Below, in pieces: positions 52,101 to 56,894 of a DNA stretch of 64,000 nucleotides. The DNA is taken from contig CM060065.1 of assembly GCA_030533445.1 (NCBI GenBank), positions 48,795,964 to 48,859,963 of the forward strand. Direction: 5' to 3'. The stretch is from Cyprinodon diabolis (lineage: Eukaryota; Chordata; Actinopteri; Cyprinodontiformes; Cyprinodontidae). Positions within the stretch are counted from its first letter, which is position 1. Each line of letters begins with the position of its first letter. The position numbers and the translations under genes are program-made. The notes under the pieces were generated by a model, which saw only the letters and a program-made list of their open reading frames with translations, searched no databases and was not told the origin of the DNA.

Positions 52101-53125
52101 TTTAATGTTTTACTTAGATTACAAAAATAAATCATAATAAAAATTATCCTATTTATGATGTTTTAAAAATTAAGACCTACGAAAGACATGATTTAAGACA
52201 TTTTAATACCAATTAAGGCCTTCATTTTATTTTGAAGAATTCAATGCCTTTTAAGACTTTTTAAGGACCCGCGGGAACCCTGTTAAAACAGGGATTACCA
52301 TACCACATGGTCTCACACTTCAAAGGCCATTCTGAAACCCCTACAGTCTCTCTTAAAGGCAACTCTGAAGGTTCTTGATAAAAAAAACCTGTACATTATC
52401 ATTATTGTAACATTTTAAATAAGTACAACATTTTAGACTTTGAACGTCATCAGATGTTTCTGGATGCATGCCTTGTTTTTAAAGTTTTAAATGGACTTGC
52501 TCCTCCTCCTCTAACAGATTTTATAAGCAAAAAAAACACTACTAGAATAAACACTAGAGCTTTAACCAGAGGAGACTGTAATGTTCAGCGGCGTAGGACC
52601 AAATTTCAAATGGTTGCATCCAGGGGCTGTGTAACTTACATACGTTTTAAATTCTCCTTAAATCATTGGTTGAAAACTAACCAGACATGTGTTCACAGGT
52701 AAATTGATCTGTTTCCATGGGCCTGTTAACCTCATTATATTGTTAACCTAATTTTATTGTGATTTTATGTTATTGGCATCTTATCTGTTTGTGTCCACTC
52801 TGTTCTCTCCTGTAGCGTCTTGTTTAATGTTCACTGTTTTTACCTGCCTTAGGACAGCGGATGCAAATTAGCTGTTGTGCTAATTCTGGCATATTTATAT
52901 TGATGCTTTATGCTGATATGTTGATGAATGTGCATTGTCCTAATTCAAATAAATAAAAAAATAATCATTGAGTCACAGCTGCGTCTGTTTCATGAGGAGA
53001 TCATTACCGCAGCGGTCCCGGATAACCAGGTTGTGTCCTTCCTTAAGGTTGATTGTGAGCAAGTAGGACTTCGGAACATCTTGGACATTTTCCGTCTGAT
53101 TTTCAGCCTCGTTTCCCATCTCACC
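11774..53125 (-). CDS. mctp2: MCTP2, three C2 domains and two transmembrane segments (gene span, 5' incomplete)
   Basis: This entry spans 18 exons, listed separately, that join into about 660 residues. MCTP proteins sit in the ER or endosomal membrane, with cytoplasmic C2 domains that bind lipid and calcium. The order seen is: C2A (exons at 53008, 44858, 44603, 43208), C2B (39227, 38795, 37544), C2C (33508, 33312, 33122, 32850), a first membrane segment split between 30014 and 23606, an acidic linker (16433, 13789), a second membrane segment (13533), and the C-terminus (12664, 11774). Wording such as [16 protein letters not shown] and SRVPSDVQ points to MCTP2 rather than MCTP1. C2A and C2C keep acidic calcium-site residues; C2B lacks them, as in known MCTP2. 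The N-terminal region before C2A is not in view. One exon of about 75 bases between 30133 and 32850 was not found; skipping it keeps the frame. Confidence 0.93.
12664..12761 (-). CDS. mctp2: mctp2 exon, conserved C-terminal region
   Basis: 98 bases, acceptor CTTTTTGTTTTAG and donor GTAAGC. It encodes [19 protein letters not shown] and [13 protein letters not shown], the highly conserved block after the second membrane segment. Confidence 0.95.
13533..13642 (-). CDS. mctp2: mctp2 exon, membrane segment 2
   Basis: 110 bases, acceptor TAAATTTACAG and donor GTGAGT. It encodes [18 protein letters not shown], then [20 protein letters not shown], the second membrane segment. Confidence 0.95.
13789..13898 (-). 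CDS. mctp2: mctp2 exon, linker helix between membrane segments
   Basis: 110 bases, acceptor CTACCTCAG and donor GTAAGA. It encodes [20 protein letters not shown], then [16 protein letters not shown]. Its first 30 or so bases are also present as a duplicate near 14787-14819. Confidence 0.94.
13867..15311. repeat. Tandem duplication including part of an mctp2 exon
   Basis: The block from about 13867 to 14782 is repeated at about 14783-15311. Shared landmarks are 'tatctatcaggcctttt', the 'ctgtgtcatatctataga' region and the ending 'ccacactaagtcta'. The left copy has gained a 291-bp MITE and the right copy lost about 60 bases. The right copy contains an acceptor and the first bases of the 13789-13898 exon. 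Confidence 0.85.
14135..14425. mobile_element. MITE with CACTGCAAAAA termini and TA target duplication
   Basis: The element starts CACTGCAAAAAATAG and ends TTTTTGCAGTG, flanked by TA on both sides. The right copy of the surrounding tandem duplication (TA at 15027-15028) is the unoccupied site, which fixes the ends exactly. The TA target suggests mobilisation by a Tc1/mariner transposase. The interior is largely self-complementary. Relatives lie at 1736, 25571 and 27035. Confidence 0.85.
15312..16432. other. mctp2 intron, no further feature recognised
   Basis: AT-rich intron sequence. The minus-strand open frame at 15963-16202 has no splice sites or known motif and is not called. Confidence 0.4.
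16433..16474 (-). CDS. mctp2: mctp2 micro-exon, acidic linker
   Basis: 42 bases between acceptor TTTTTATTTCAG and donor GTACGT. It encodes [14 protein letters not shown], the acidic linker found at this place in MCTP2. Confidence 0.9.
17326..18493. mobile_element. Terminal-inverted-repeat element filled by a minisatellite
   Basis: The two ends are inverted copies of about 30 bases (GGAAGAGGATTAGGGCCACT, then G and a run of A). The left end is followed by GTTAACTCATTTTTAAATTT and the interior by a long tandem array. No coding sequence. A second copy with the same left end lies at 43545. No clear target duplication; GTTTTCT occurs just outside both ends but not at equal distance. Confidence 0.7.
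17398..18466. repeat. 20-bp palindromic minisatellite, about 53 units
   Basis: The unit is about 20 bases, ACTTTAATCGCATAATTCTG and variants, with a 19-base TTTTTTT form. Most units contain the perfect 12-base palindrome TCAGAATTCTGA, so GAATTC recurs every 20 bases. Unit variants recur in the same order several times (a higher-order repeat of about 79 bases), a sign of amplification in blocks. Confidence 0.9.
18779..20390 (+). mobile_element. Intact Tc1-family transposon
   Basis: The ends CAGGTGCTGGTCATAAAAT and its inverse are each flanked by TA. The inverted repeats run for roughly 200 bases on each side with almost no mismatch, and one long transposase frame lies between them. This copy looks young. 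Confidence 0.93.
19098..20102 (+). CDS. Tc1-family transposase, intact DD34E
   Basis: The 334-residue protein would bind the transposon ends and cut and join DNA at TA. The ATG at 19098 (MGKTADL) is chosen over the ORF start 36 bases upstream because Tc1 proteins usually begin here. Residues 1-110 hold a paired-like bipartite helix-turn-helix region ([14 protein letters not shown]). The catalytic residues are D148 (FSDESKF), D238 (QQDLAPAH) and E273 (NPIENLW), with 34 residues between the last two. No stop or frameshift is seen. It lies within inverted repeats inside an mctp2 intron and opposite in direction to mctp2. Whether it is expressed or active cannot be judged from sequence. Confidence 0.93.
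   Translation: MGKTADLTVVQKTTIDTLHKEGKTQKVIAKEAGCSQSSVSKHINREAKGRKRCGRKKCTSKRDNRTLERIVKQNPFKNVGEIHKEWTAAGVSASRTTTHRRMKDMGFCCRIPCVKPLLNHRQRQKRLAWAKEKQDWTAGEWSKVMFSDESKFCISFGNQGPRVWRKRREALHPRCLKSSVKFPQSVMVWGAMSSAGVGPLCFLRSRVNAATYQEVLEHFMLPAADQLFGDADFIFQQDLAPAHSAKATSTWLKDHGIPVLNWPANSPDLNPIENLWGIVKKKMQYTRPNNSEELKATIRATWAIITPEQCHRLIDSMPRHIAAVIQAKGGPTKY
20391..20989. other. mctp2 intron with left part of an unclassified repeat
   Basis: The stretch from about 20700 has 'ttttacttcagtaatattg' and 'cttacttgagtatttttt', a motif style of a teleost interspersed repeat. Related sequence ('ttatttcagtaatgtttggg') continues after 22025, so the L2-type fragment between them was inserted into it. Confidence 0.4.
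20990..22025 (+). mobile_element. 5'-truncated L2-type LINE
   Basis: It contains the C-terminal part of a reverse transcriptase and a 3' UTR ending with the typical AATAAATTTGCCTTGCCT tail, where TGCCT units repeat. The element is truncated at its 5' side, as usual for target-primed reverse transcription. Confidence 0.8.
21041..21661 (+). pseudogene. C-terminal fragment of LINE reverse transcriptase
   Basis: About 200 codons are open, from [11 protein letters not shown] through a stop at 21659-21661. Blocks such as [49 protein letters not shown] and [16 protein letters not shown] are the thumb and C-terminal region typical of L2-like LINEs. The polymerase core with the catalytic YxDD motif lies upstream and is missing, so this copy cannot be active. 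There is no ATG at the start of the family match, as expected for a truncated insertion. Confidence 0.8.
22088..22928. mobile_element. DNA transposon with ATGCTACGTT termini, non-autonomous
   Basis: The two ends are imperfect inverted repeats of about 45 bases (ATGCTACGTT..CACCGG on the left; its inverse CCGG..AACGTAGCAT on the right). The interior is CpG-rich and has no transposase. Short open frames there are by-products of base composition. Target duplication and superfamily are not clear. Confidence 0.6.
22929..23605. other. mctp2 intron, nothing recognised
   Basis: Intron sequence without recognisable repeat ends or RNA genes. Confidence 0.4.
23606..23719 (-). CDS. mctp2: mctp2 exon, membrane segment 1
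   Basis: 114 bases, acceptor CCTCCTGCAG and donor GTGAGT. It encodes [20 protein letters not shown] and [18 protein letters not shown]: a long hydrophobic stretch forming the first membrane hairpin. Confidence 0.94.
23720..25570. other. mctp2 intron, nothing recognised
   Basis: AT-rich with several A-runs. Short open frames at 24820-25395 on both strands carry no known motif or splice context. Confidence 0.4.
25571..25866. mobile_element. Second copy of the CACTGCAAAAA MITE family
   Basis: It starts CACTGCAAAAAC and shares the interior blocks 'tttgccaatgga', 'cacttgaaattagacaatg' and 'cctcaatcagagaacaaatg' with the copy at 14135. The right end is degraded to GTGCAG. Confidence 0.7.
26508..26855. 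mobile_element. Short hAT-type MITE with AATTAATCGG subterminal motif
   Basis: The ends are TAGGGCTGAAAC and GTTGCAGGCCTA. Flanking octamers ATTACAAC and ATTATAAT agree at 6 of 8 bases, the two differences being C to T. Same family as 46335-47284. Confidence 0.65.
27035..27328. mobile_element. Third copy of the CACTG(C/G)AAAAA MITE family, TA-flanked
   Basis: Ends CACCGGAAAAAA and TTTTTTCCAGTG, with TA on both sides. Interior blocks match 14135-14425, including 'gcatttgttcttgaattgag'. Confidence 0.75.
27395..27800 (+). mobile_element. Internally deleted LINE remnant (5' UTR joined to 3' end)
   Basis: It begins with an AAGATGGCGGCGCGAG leader, a style seen at LINE 5' ends, and ends with CTGTGTAATGACAATAAAG. 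No reverse transcriptase lies between. The 3' end closely matches the tail of the SINE at 30848-31077. Confidence 0.55.
27801..30013. other. mctp2 intron, nothing certain
   Basis: No exon is recognised. A weak tRNA-headed repeat relic may lie near 27880-27970 ('gagtttaatcccaacctg'). A G-run of 10 lies near 29372. Confidence 0.4.
30014..30133 (-). CDS. mctp2: mctp2 exon, before and into membrane segment 1
   Basis: 120 bases, acceptor GTATCTTTCAG and donor GTTAGT. It encodes [20 protein letters not shown], then [20 protein letters not shown], which leads into the first hydrophobic segment. Confidence 0.93.
30680..30835. repeat. (TA)n microsatellite with a repeated GTAGTTGTTTGTAGTTT spacer
   Basis: Three (TA)n blocks are each followed by GTAGTTGTTTGTAGTTT, a compound tandem repeat with a unit of about 50-60 bases. 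Confidence 0.8.
30848..31077 (-). mobile_element. tRNA-derived SINE
   Basis: On the minus strand the head has a good RNA polymerase III A box (TGGCCTAGTGGTTAGG) and B box (AGTTCAAGCCCC). The 3' tail is CTGTGTAATGACAATAAA followed by an A-run. It sits between two (TA)n blocks. Confidence 0.8.
31081..32289. other. mctp2 intron with (TA)n
   Basis: A (TA)n run lies at about 31085-31111. The rest shows no exon; the short mctp2 exon expected somewhere between 30134 and 32849 was looked for here and not found. Confidence 0.4.
32290..32560 (+). pseudogene. Decayed Tc1-type transposase relic
   Basis: The plus strand reads [14 protein letters not shown] near 32309-32350, a worn form of the [14 protein letters not shown] motif that lies between the first and second catalytic Asp of Tc1 transposases. 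Stops interrupt it on both sides. Confidence 0.5.
32850..32951 (-). CDS. mctp2: mctp2 exon, end of C2C
   Basis: 102 bases, acceptor CTGTCCTGCAG and donor GTAAGT. It encodes [19 protein letters not shown] and the last strand [12 protein letters not shown]. Confidence 0.92.
33122..33224 (-). CDS. mctp2: mctp2 exon, C2C calcium loop 3
   Basis: 103 bases, acceptor TTTCTTTACAG and donor GTAAAC. It encodes [20 protein letters not shown] and [13 protein letters not shown], with a full acidic loop. Confidence 0.94.
33312..33414 (-). CDS. mctp2: mctp2 exon, C2C core
   Basis: 103 bases, acceptor TCTTCAG and donor GTTAGT. It encodes [20 protein letters not shown] and [14 protein letters not shown]. 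Confidence 0.94.
33508..33601 (-). CDS. mctp2: mctp2 exon, start of C2C
   Basis: 94 bases, acceptor GTCTCTTTAG and donor GTAATT. It encodes [20 protein letters not shown] and AADLNG, the first strands and first acidic loop of C2C. Confidence 0.93.
33602..34241. other. mctp2 intron, nothing recognised
   Basis: A-rich then mixed intron sequence; the open frame at 33722-34030 has no known motif. Confidence 0.4.
34242..35206 (+). mobile_element. pogo/Tigger-type transposon, internally deleted
   Basis: The ends are inverted copies (TACCATATTTTCACGACTAT on the left; inverse of TACCGTATTTTCACGACCA on the right) that meet the TA target used by Tc1/mariner-type elements. Subterminal blocks with 'gcgccctata' occur on both sides. 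The interior holds the C-terminal half of the transposase. Confidence 0.85.
34411..34973 (+). pseudogene. pogo-type transposase catalytic domain, frameshifted
   Basis: Two frames together give the later part of a DDE_1-type domain. The first (from 34411) reads [19 protein letters not shown] and [15 protein letters not shown], then runs into a stop. The second, from about 34570, reads [15 protein letters not shown] (second catalytic Asp), [17 protein letters not shown] (third Asp region) and an acidic C-terminus [13 protein letters not shown] frameshift lies between about 34545 and 34572. The N-terminal CENP-B-like DNA-binding half and the first catalytic Asp are not present. It cannot make an active enzyme, though the element could still be moved in trans. 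Confidence 0.8.
35207..36106. other. mctp2 intron, nothing recognised
   Basis: AT-rich intron sequence with no exon or defined repeat. Confidence 0.4.
36107..36628. mobile_element. Kolobok-like MITE with TTAA target
   Basis: The ends AGGTATACTATGCAAC and GTTGCATAGTATGCCT are inverted repeats, each directly flanked by TTAA (36103-36106 and 36629-36632). TTAA with AGG termini fits Kolobok; piggyBac also uses TTAA. No transposase inside. Confidence 0.75.
36640..37250. mobile_element. Decayed, split tRNA-headed repeat with (CA)n blocks
   Basis: Pieces near 36655-36775 and 37080-37240 resemble successive parts of the repeat at 6518-6813. Between them lies another sequence ('atgacatatgaggacatttc' to 'gtcctcatatgtgcttgt', partly self-complementary), and (CA)n runs flank the junctions at 36777-36791 and 37063-37083. 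Confidence 0.4.
37544..37730 (-). CDS. mctp2: mctp2 exon, end of C2B and linker
   Basis: 187 bases, acceptor GTCTGCACAG and donor GTCAGT. It encodes [15 protein letters not shown], a hydrophobic strand [17 protein letters not shown] and the linker QNQLENY toward C2C. Confidence 0.9.
37731..38794. other. mctp2 intron, nothing recognised
   Basis: AT-rich sequence with a short TATATA run near 38025; no repeat boundaries or exon. Confidence 0.4.
38795..38925 (-). CDS. mctp2: mctp2 exon, C2B middle
   Basis: 131 bases, acceptor TTTTTATTCAG and donor GTGAGT. It encodes [13 protein letters not shown] and [19 protein letters not shown]; the position of the second acidic loop has Ser-Lys-Glu instead of paired Asp. 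Confidence 0.92.
39227..39394 (-). CDS. mctp2: mctp2 exon, start of C2B
   Basis: 168 bases, acceptor CTCTGTTACAG and donor GTGGTT. It encodes [12 protein letters not shown], then the first C2B strands through [14 protein letters not shown]. The usual D..G.SDPY calcium loop is replaced by [11 protein letters not shown], so loop 1 acidic residues are largely missing. Confidence 0.92.
39395..41463. other. mctp2 intron, nothing recognised
   Basis: No exon is seen. A poly-T run lies at about 39774-39791. A linker exon of mctp2 between here and 43207 cannot be excluded. Confidence 0.4.
41464..42352. repeat. GGAA/GGAC tetranucleotide array, about 890 bases
   Basis: Almost pure tetranucleotide repeat of GGAA, GGAC and GGAT units with some AGCA and GACA variants, and nearly pure GGAA at the right end. 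It is open in several frames on both strands (Ser/Pro/Leu-rich or Lys/Glu/Gly-rich), which explains the long open frames; these are not genes. Confidence 0.95.
42353..43207. other. mctp2 intron, nothing recognised
   Basis: AT-rich sequence without defined elements. Confidence 0.4.
43208..43322 (-). CDS. mctp2: mctp2 exon, end of C2A
   Basis: 115 bases if the weak donor GTACGG is used, which gives the phase needed by the next found exon. It encodes [19 protein letters not shown] and the last strand of C2A, ending in a basic SSKKGI. The 3' boundary is uncertain; another short linker exon could exist between here and 39394. Confidence 0.75.
43545..43770. mobile_element. Second, truncated copy of the minisatellite-bearing element
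   Basis: The left 75 bases match 17326-17400 almost exactly (GGAAGAGGATTAGGGCCACT, then the GTTAACTGATTTTTAAATTT block). The array is short and switches orientation near 43680, so its two halves could pair. The right terminal repeat is missing. Confidence 0.75.
43771..44602. other. mctp2 intron, nothing recognised
   Basis: AT-rich intron sequence. A short GC-containing block at 44330-44470 has no recognised identity. Confidence 0.4.
44603..44679 (-). CDS. mctp2: mctp2 exon, C2A calcium loop 3
   Basis: 77 bases, donor GTAAGT. It encodes [19 protein letters not shown], the second acidic calcium-binding loop of C2A (the D.D...DD pattern). Confidence 0.92.
44858..45000 (-). CDS. mctp2: mctp2 exon, C2A core
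   Basis: 143 bases between acceptor TTTCTTTAG and donor GTAACG. It continues C2A with [13 protein letters not shown] and [10 protein letters not shown], and ends at the strand MYIK. The SDPYVK Asp is a calcium ligand in the family. Confidence 0.93.
45001..46059. other. mctp2 intron, left part
   Basis: No exon or defined repeat recognised in this part of the 8-kb intron between 45001 and 53007. Confidence 0.4.
46060..46334 (+). pseudogene. Decayed Tc1-type transposase relic
   Basis: The plus strand reads [16 protein letters not shown] near 46237-46290, the motif between the first and second catalytic Asp of Tc1 transposases. Flanking frames are broken, and a hAT-type element follows at 46335. 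Confidence 0.55.
46335..47284. mobile_element. hAT-type non-autonomous element, AATTAATCGG family
   Basis: The left end (CAGGTTCGGAATAATTAATC) and right end (ATTAATCGATTAATTG to TTAGTTGCAG) match the ends of 26508-26855. The target duplication is not clear. The GC-rich interior (46740-47130) has a short open plus-strand part near 46797-46880 that resembles no family I can name. Confidence 0.6.
47285..48423. other. mctp2 intron, nothing recognised
   Basis: No exon or defined repeat. Short open frames lack known motifs. Confidence 0.4.
48424..49134. mobile_element. hAT-type non-autonomous element with exact 8-bp target duplication
   Basis: Ends TAGGGATGCACGATAT and ATATCGTGCATCCCTA are perfect inverted repeats; ATGCATAA is present directly outside both ends (48416-48423, 49135-49142). 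Subterminal GCCGATATCCGAT motifs repeat at both sides. AT-rich, no transposase. Confidence 0.92.
49143..49881. other. mctp2 intron, nothing recognised
   Basis: The minus-strand frame at 49275-49664 is open for 129 codons but shows no domain or good splice sites. Confidence 0.4.
49882..51129 (-). mobile_element. Intact Tc1-family transposon with short inverted repeats
   Basis: Ends CACTATATTGCCAAAAGTAT and its inverse are flanked by TA. The perfect inverted repeat is about 28 bases, much shorter than in the other two Tc1 elements here. Confidence 0.93.
49964..50995 (-). CDS. Tc1-family transposase, intact DD34E
   Basis: The 343-residue protein starts at the ATG at 50993-50995 ([10 protein letters not shown]); the open frame continues 38 codons further upstream into the terminal repeat, which is unlikely to be translated. 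The first 110 residues hold two helix-turn-helix units with an [10 protein letters not shown]-hook-like linker (about 57-64). Catalytic residues are D154 (WSDESRF), D245 (QHDCAPVH) and E280 (NPIEHLW). The glycine-rich [13 protein letters not shown] box is present. There is no stop or frameshift. It is a different family from the other two intact transposases by length of terminal repeat and by sequence. Confidence 0.94.
   Translation of the reverse strand: MGRSQELSEFQRGTVIGCHLCNKSSREISSLLNIPQSTVSCIIRKWKCLGTTATQPRSGRPRKLTERGQRMLKRIVRRGRQLSAESITTDLQTSCGLQISSRTVRRELHGMGFHGRAAASKPYITKCNAKRRMRWCKARRHWTLEQWRRVLWSDESRFSIWQSDGRVWVWRLPGERYLSDCIVPSVKFGGGGIMVWGCFSGAGLGPLVPVKGTLNASAYQDILDNSMLPTLWEQFGAGPFLFQHDCAPVHKARSIKTWMTESGVDELDWPAQSPDLNPIEHLWDELERRLRARPSRPTSVCDLTNALLEEWSKIPINTLLNLVDSLPRRVEAVLAAKGGPTSY
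51398..52282. mobile_element. hAT-like element with CAGGGTTCC ends
   Basis: Ends CAGGGTTCC and GGAACCCTG are inverted repeats, and AAGACTTTTTAATG-type motifs recur in inverse order near the right end. If the terminal C/G is counted as target, the flanking octamers are GTTTAAAC and GTTAAAAC (7 of 8). No transposase was recognised inside. Confidence 0.6.
52441..52960 (+). pseudogene. Decayed LINE reverse transcriptase C-terminus and 3' end
   Basis: The frame at 52454-52702 reads [36 protein letters not shown] and [13 protein letters not shown], which is the last part of a LINE reverse transcriptase (compare [15 protein letters not shown] in the element at 20990). The catalytic core is missing and the part for the conserved WNSLP segment has been altered. 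A TGTCCTAATTCAAATAAATA tail ends it. Confidence 0.6.
53008..53125 (-). CDS. mctp2: mctp2 exon, start of C2A
   Basis: First visible exon, 118 bases, acceptor TTTTGTGTCCAG and donor GTAATG. It encodes GEMGN... then [20 protein letters not shown], the first strands of C2A. An ATG at 53117-53119 could serve as an alternative start, but the good acceptor upstream says that this is an internal exon. Confidence 0.9.
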
Positions 53126-55637
53126 CTGGACACAAAAGGCAAAGTATTACTAAGGCTTCCAGGAGCAGGAACAAAGAAAAGCAGCATTAGCAGCAAAAAG
53201 TAAAAAAACAGAACGCTGAAAAAAGTACAATTACTTTCGTACAGGAAAGAAAAACAACATCTCGGCAGAGAGGTTCTAAATCCAACTTATGGGCGACACA
53301 TTTCTCAAGCAATAAGGCAGCGTTTACTTATACCCTATCCTAGCAACATATTGTGTAATTTATGCTAAAAAACTAAATGAGGAAACTTTGTGGTACACAG
53401 AAAGTGTCAACACAAATTCTTATCATGCACCATATCGGAAAGGCCAAGTCTTTAGCTAACAGGTGAAAAGATGGCAATGCTCTATATAGTAACTGCTTTT
53501 GAACAGCTTACTTACCAATTACTTTGTGCTATATTTGGTGAGGTTTAACGCTGCAAAGCAATGTGATCACATGTGGAAAATAATGAGGATTTGAGAGCTT
53601 TTAAAGCTGATGAGGCTTACATGCAATGAGTGAAATGTGACCCCGAGAATCCAGAGTTTACTCCTCAGGAACACGAATACGCTACCTTAAAGTATAATCC
53701 AACAAAGCTTGTAGAAGGAATTACTCTTTGCCAAAATAAGCGACTGTTAGGGCAGATTCGTCAGTAAAGATGCAGACTTTGAATAGAGAGGAATCACAAA
53801 CAGAAACTACTAAAAATATGAAGTTTAGTTTTTTTGTCTTTAATCAGTCAGTTTATTGTTTTCCTCCATTTAAAGATGGCCAACCTCTAAAGGTAGCTAA
53901 TAATTAAAACTTTAAGTACATATAAGTGCATGGATATAAACACATATTCTTAATCAGGCTGGTTGAAAAAGCTTAACTAATCCTGACTGTTTGGTGTTTT
54001 GCTGCAGAATGGACAGGATGGTGACTGTTGGCTCATAGTTTTTTTTTGTAATCAAGTCTGTTAGATAAGTCTCACCTTATATTTGCTTCCCATTACATTC
54101 TGTAAACTCTTTTCTTTTGGGGAGGTGAGGTGTTCTTAATTTCTGCTTTCACAGTCACAGCATTTATTGCTCTGTATTATGTTCTTTTCTAGCACAGTCT
54201 GGTTTCTTTATAACATTTTATTTTGGATAATAGACCTCTGTAGTGCTTTGAATCTTCGTTACATAAAGGCTTGTTTAATCTGTTCATGTTCCAACCAAAA
54301 AGACTGTTTTAATCTAAAGTGTAACTCACCCTGAAGCAAACAGGACAGAAACCCTGAGAAGCAGGGCGAAGTGTTGGGATGGGGAGGGGGGTTTAGGAGG
54401 GGTTTGGTCAGAAGGACAGAAACTGGCAGATAGCTTAGCTTTCACATATTAAGACAGAAACAAAGCAGAGATACCGATTGTTTCTAAATGTATAGCACTC
54501 AGTCTGGAGCAGACATCGGTTTAATGATCTGCAGTGTGTGCGTCCATAGAGCCAAACTACATACAAACCCCCAACAGATCCTTAAATGCAGATAAATCAA
54601 TCAAACCTGATTAAAGGAGTCTGCCTCTTCTTACTGCAAGCACCTGAACATCTTTAAAGTGTCCTGACCCGACACCCTGAACTGATTGTTGCCACCTAAG
54701 TTCCATATACAGTCAGTCTATCATACAAGTATCTAAGGTTTGAACCAGTGGGAACTGCAACAGCCACCTTTCAACTACTTAACGCAGCTTAAAGAAAAAT
54801 ATTGCAAAATTAAAATTAAATGAAGATGTAAAAAATTGTATGTTTACTAAGGTTGGAAACAAAAAATGACTTACAATGAACTGACTAGTGGTTTATTAGA
54901 TTAAAGTCTGATTAACCGATATCCACTGAAAAATAATTTAATTCCGTGTTGTAATCGCTGCTACTGTCCTGTAGACGGAGCTAGTGTTCATTTCTGGGTG
55001 GAGCCTCACTAGTGTTTAAAAGAGATATAATGTCTGAGTGTTATATATAATGATATAATCCCTCAGTCCAATTCAGGATTACTTTATTTTTTTTTTATTT
55101 ATACTGTTTGTAAATACAAACACTTGACAAACTCGTTACGTTATGACCTAAAATAGCCCATTTACTGCATGGCGAAGAAGCGTCAACGTCTCCGCTGCGC
55201 TTGAAAAGTGAGGATGTGATGATTTATAAAAGTGTACGGCATCACACAGCATTATAACAGGACAGACAAAGACAAGCAATTAGCATGGTATATGGTATAT
55301 TTAAAAGCTCTGTTAACAGTTATAAGTCACTCCAGTCATGATTGATGAATCACAAAGAGAGCTATATTACATGCCATTCCTTTAATGGTAGTTTGCTTCC
55401 CTGTACAATGGAAAGTAAAAGTTATTAATGTTTTTAAATTCACATCTATTTTAATAGGTAACCAACTAGGTTCCTGTCTTATAATACTATTTTAGTTTGT
55501 TTATTTGTAAGAAAACATTTTGGTGTTTATTCAGTAACTATAATTGGCACAATATAAAATATATAATAATTTATTATTAATTTTAATTCAGTATTCAGAA
55601 AAAAAAAAAAAAAAACTATTGGAAAGATCCTTTAGAG
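53126..55637. other. mctp2 upstream intron, nothing recognised
   Basis: The next mctp2 exon upstream of 53125 should lie somewhere to the right; none is recognised here. AT-rich sequence with a poly-A run near 55600. Confidence 0.4.
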
Positions 55638-56051
55638 CAGCGGTCCCCAACCTTTTTTGCGCCACGGACCGCTATATGTCAGACAATATTTTCACGGACC
55701 GGCCGGGGATCAAGCAAAATGATGCAACTGGCATAAAATCAAATACAAACAGCATAAAAATAAAACAACAAGCCGGTCCCATCGAGGTGTAATCGGAGAA
55801 AATGACAGGCGAAGTGTGCTCCTGATGTCCAGTCTGCTCCATAGCTTTGTTTTGGTCGCTGTAACCGCAGAAAATCCCGCTTCACAAAGATAGGATGTTA
55901 TAGATAGGATGCGTCTTGACCTGTGTCAAGAGGCACAGATGCACCGAGTGATGTAATTGGGAGAGAATACCGCAATTTTTTATATTTTTCAAAATAAAAC
56001 ATCACTCAGACTCTGATCGTCGATAAATTACATATATATATATATATATAT

Positions 56052-56877
56052 TAGGGATGGGGCGATTTATGAAAACCGAACCGTTCGGTTCGACTGTCTC
56101 GGTTCGGTTCGCGTGTGTTTCGTTCGGTTCTTGCGCTGCTCTTTTTTCTCATAGGCGAAGCGTTTACACTCCAGAGCAGAAGGTGGCGGTACTGCGACCA
56201 AAGCCAACCACCAGTAGTAAACAAGAAGAAGAAGAAGAAGCGAAGCAGCGTAGCCGGGTGTAGCAGGGAAAAAATCAGTCGTTGTGGAGAATTGTGTCGG
56301 AATGGCGAGTGGGAAAGAACAGGAGTTGGAAGACGCGCCAGCAGCACTTTATAGGTCTGCTGTATGGGACCACTTTGCATTTAGAGTGACCTACGATGAC
56401 GGCGGAAAGAAAGCTGTGGATAAAAGTGCAACAGTGTGCAAGCATTGTGCAACACGTTTTGTTTATGCTAACAGCAACATGACCAACATGTCAGGCTAAC
56501 CCCGAAATCCCACATACTCCGTCAGCGCTCAGCTCCGCCCCACTGCGCTCCAGACCGGCTGCTCAAAGCAGAGCCTACAGCCTCCACTGTGGCTCCAGTC
56601 CGCTCCGCTCCAAGTCCCTTGGGGATCGTAGAGGGCATGCGCCAGATGATTAAATTCAAAGCAGCAAAACATGCGGAAATGATCCAGGGTTTCCGCGGAT
56701 CATTAAAAATAATTAAAATCCATTATTTTTTGAGGGATTTTTTTGTTAATTTCATACATTTTTTTTACAATTTCGGTGTAACAATCAACATATACCGAAT
56801 CGAACCGAACCGAAAACCGTGACCACGAAACCGTGAATCGAACCGAACCGTGAATTTTGTGAACCGTTCCACCCCTA
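56052..56877 (+). mobile_element. hAT element, nested, with BED-finger remnant
   Basis: Ends TAGGGATGGGGC and GTTCCACCCCTA are near-perfect inverted repeats, flanked by ATATATAT on both sides (uninformative because the site is a TA microsatellite). The subterminal 'ggttcggttcg' and 'cgaaccgaaccg' blocks mirror each other. Confidence 0.8.
56302..56499 (+). pseudogene. N-terminal BED zinc finger of a hAT transposase, truncated
   Basis: From the ATG at 56302 (MASGKEQE) the frame reads SAVWDHFAFRVTYDDGG, then ATVCKHCATRFVYANSNMTN and a stop at the end. The W..F and C..C pattern is the first half of a BED zinc finger used by hAT transposases to bind DNA; the H...H half and all of the catalytic domain are gone. 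It is the remnant of an autonomous parent. Confidence 0.65.
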
Positions 56878-56894
56878 ATATATATATATATATA

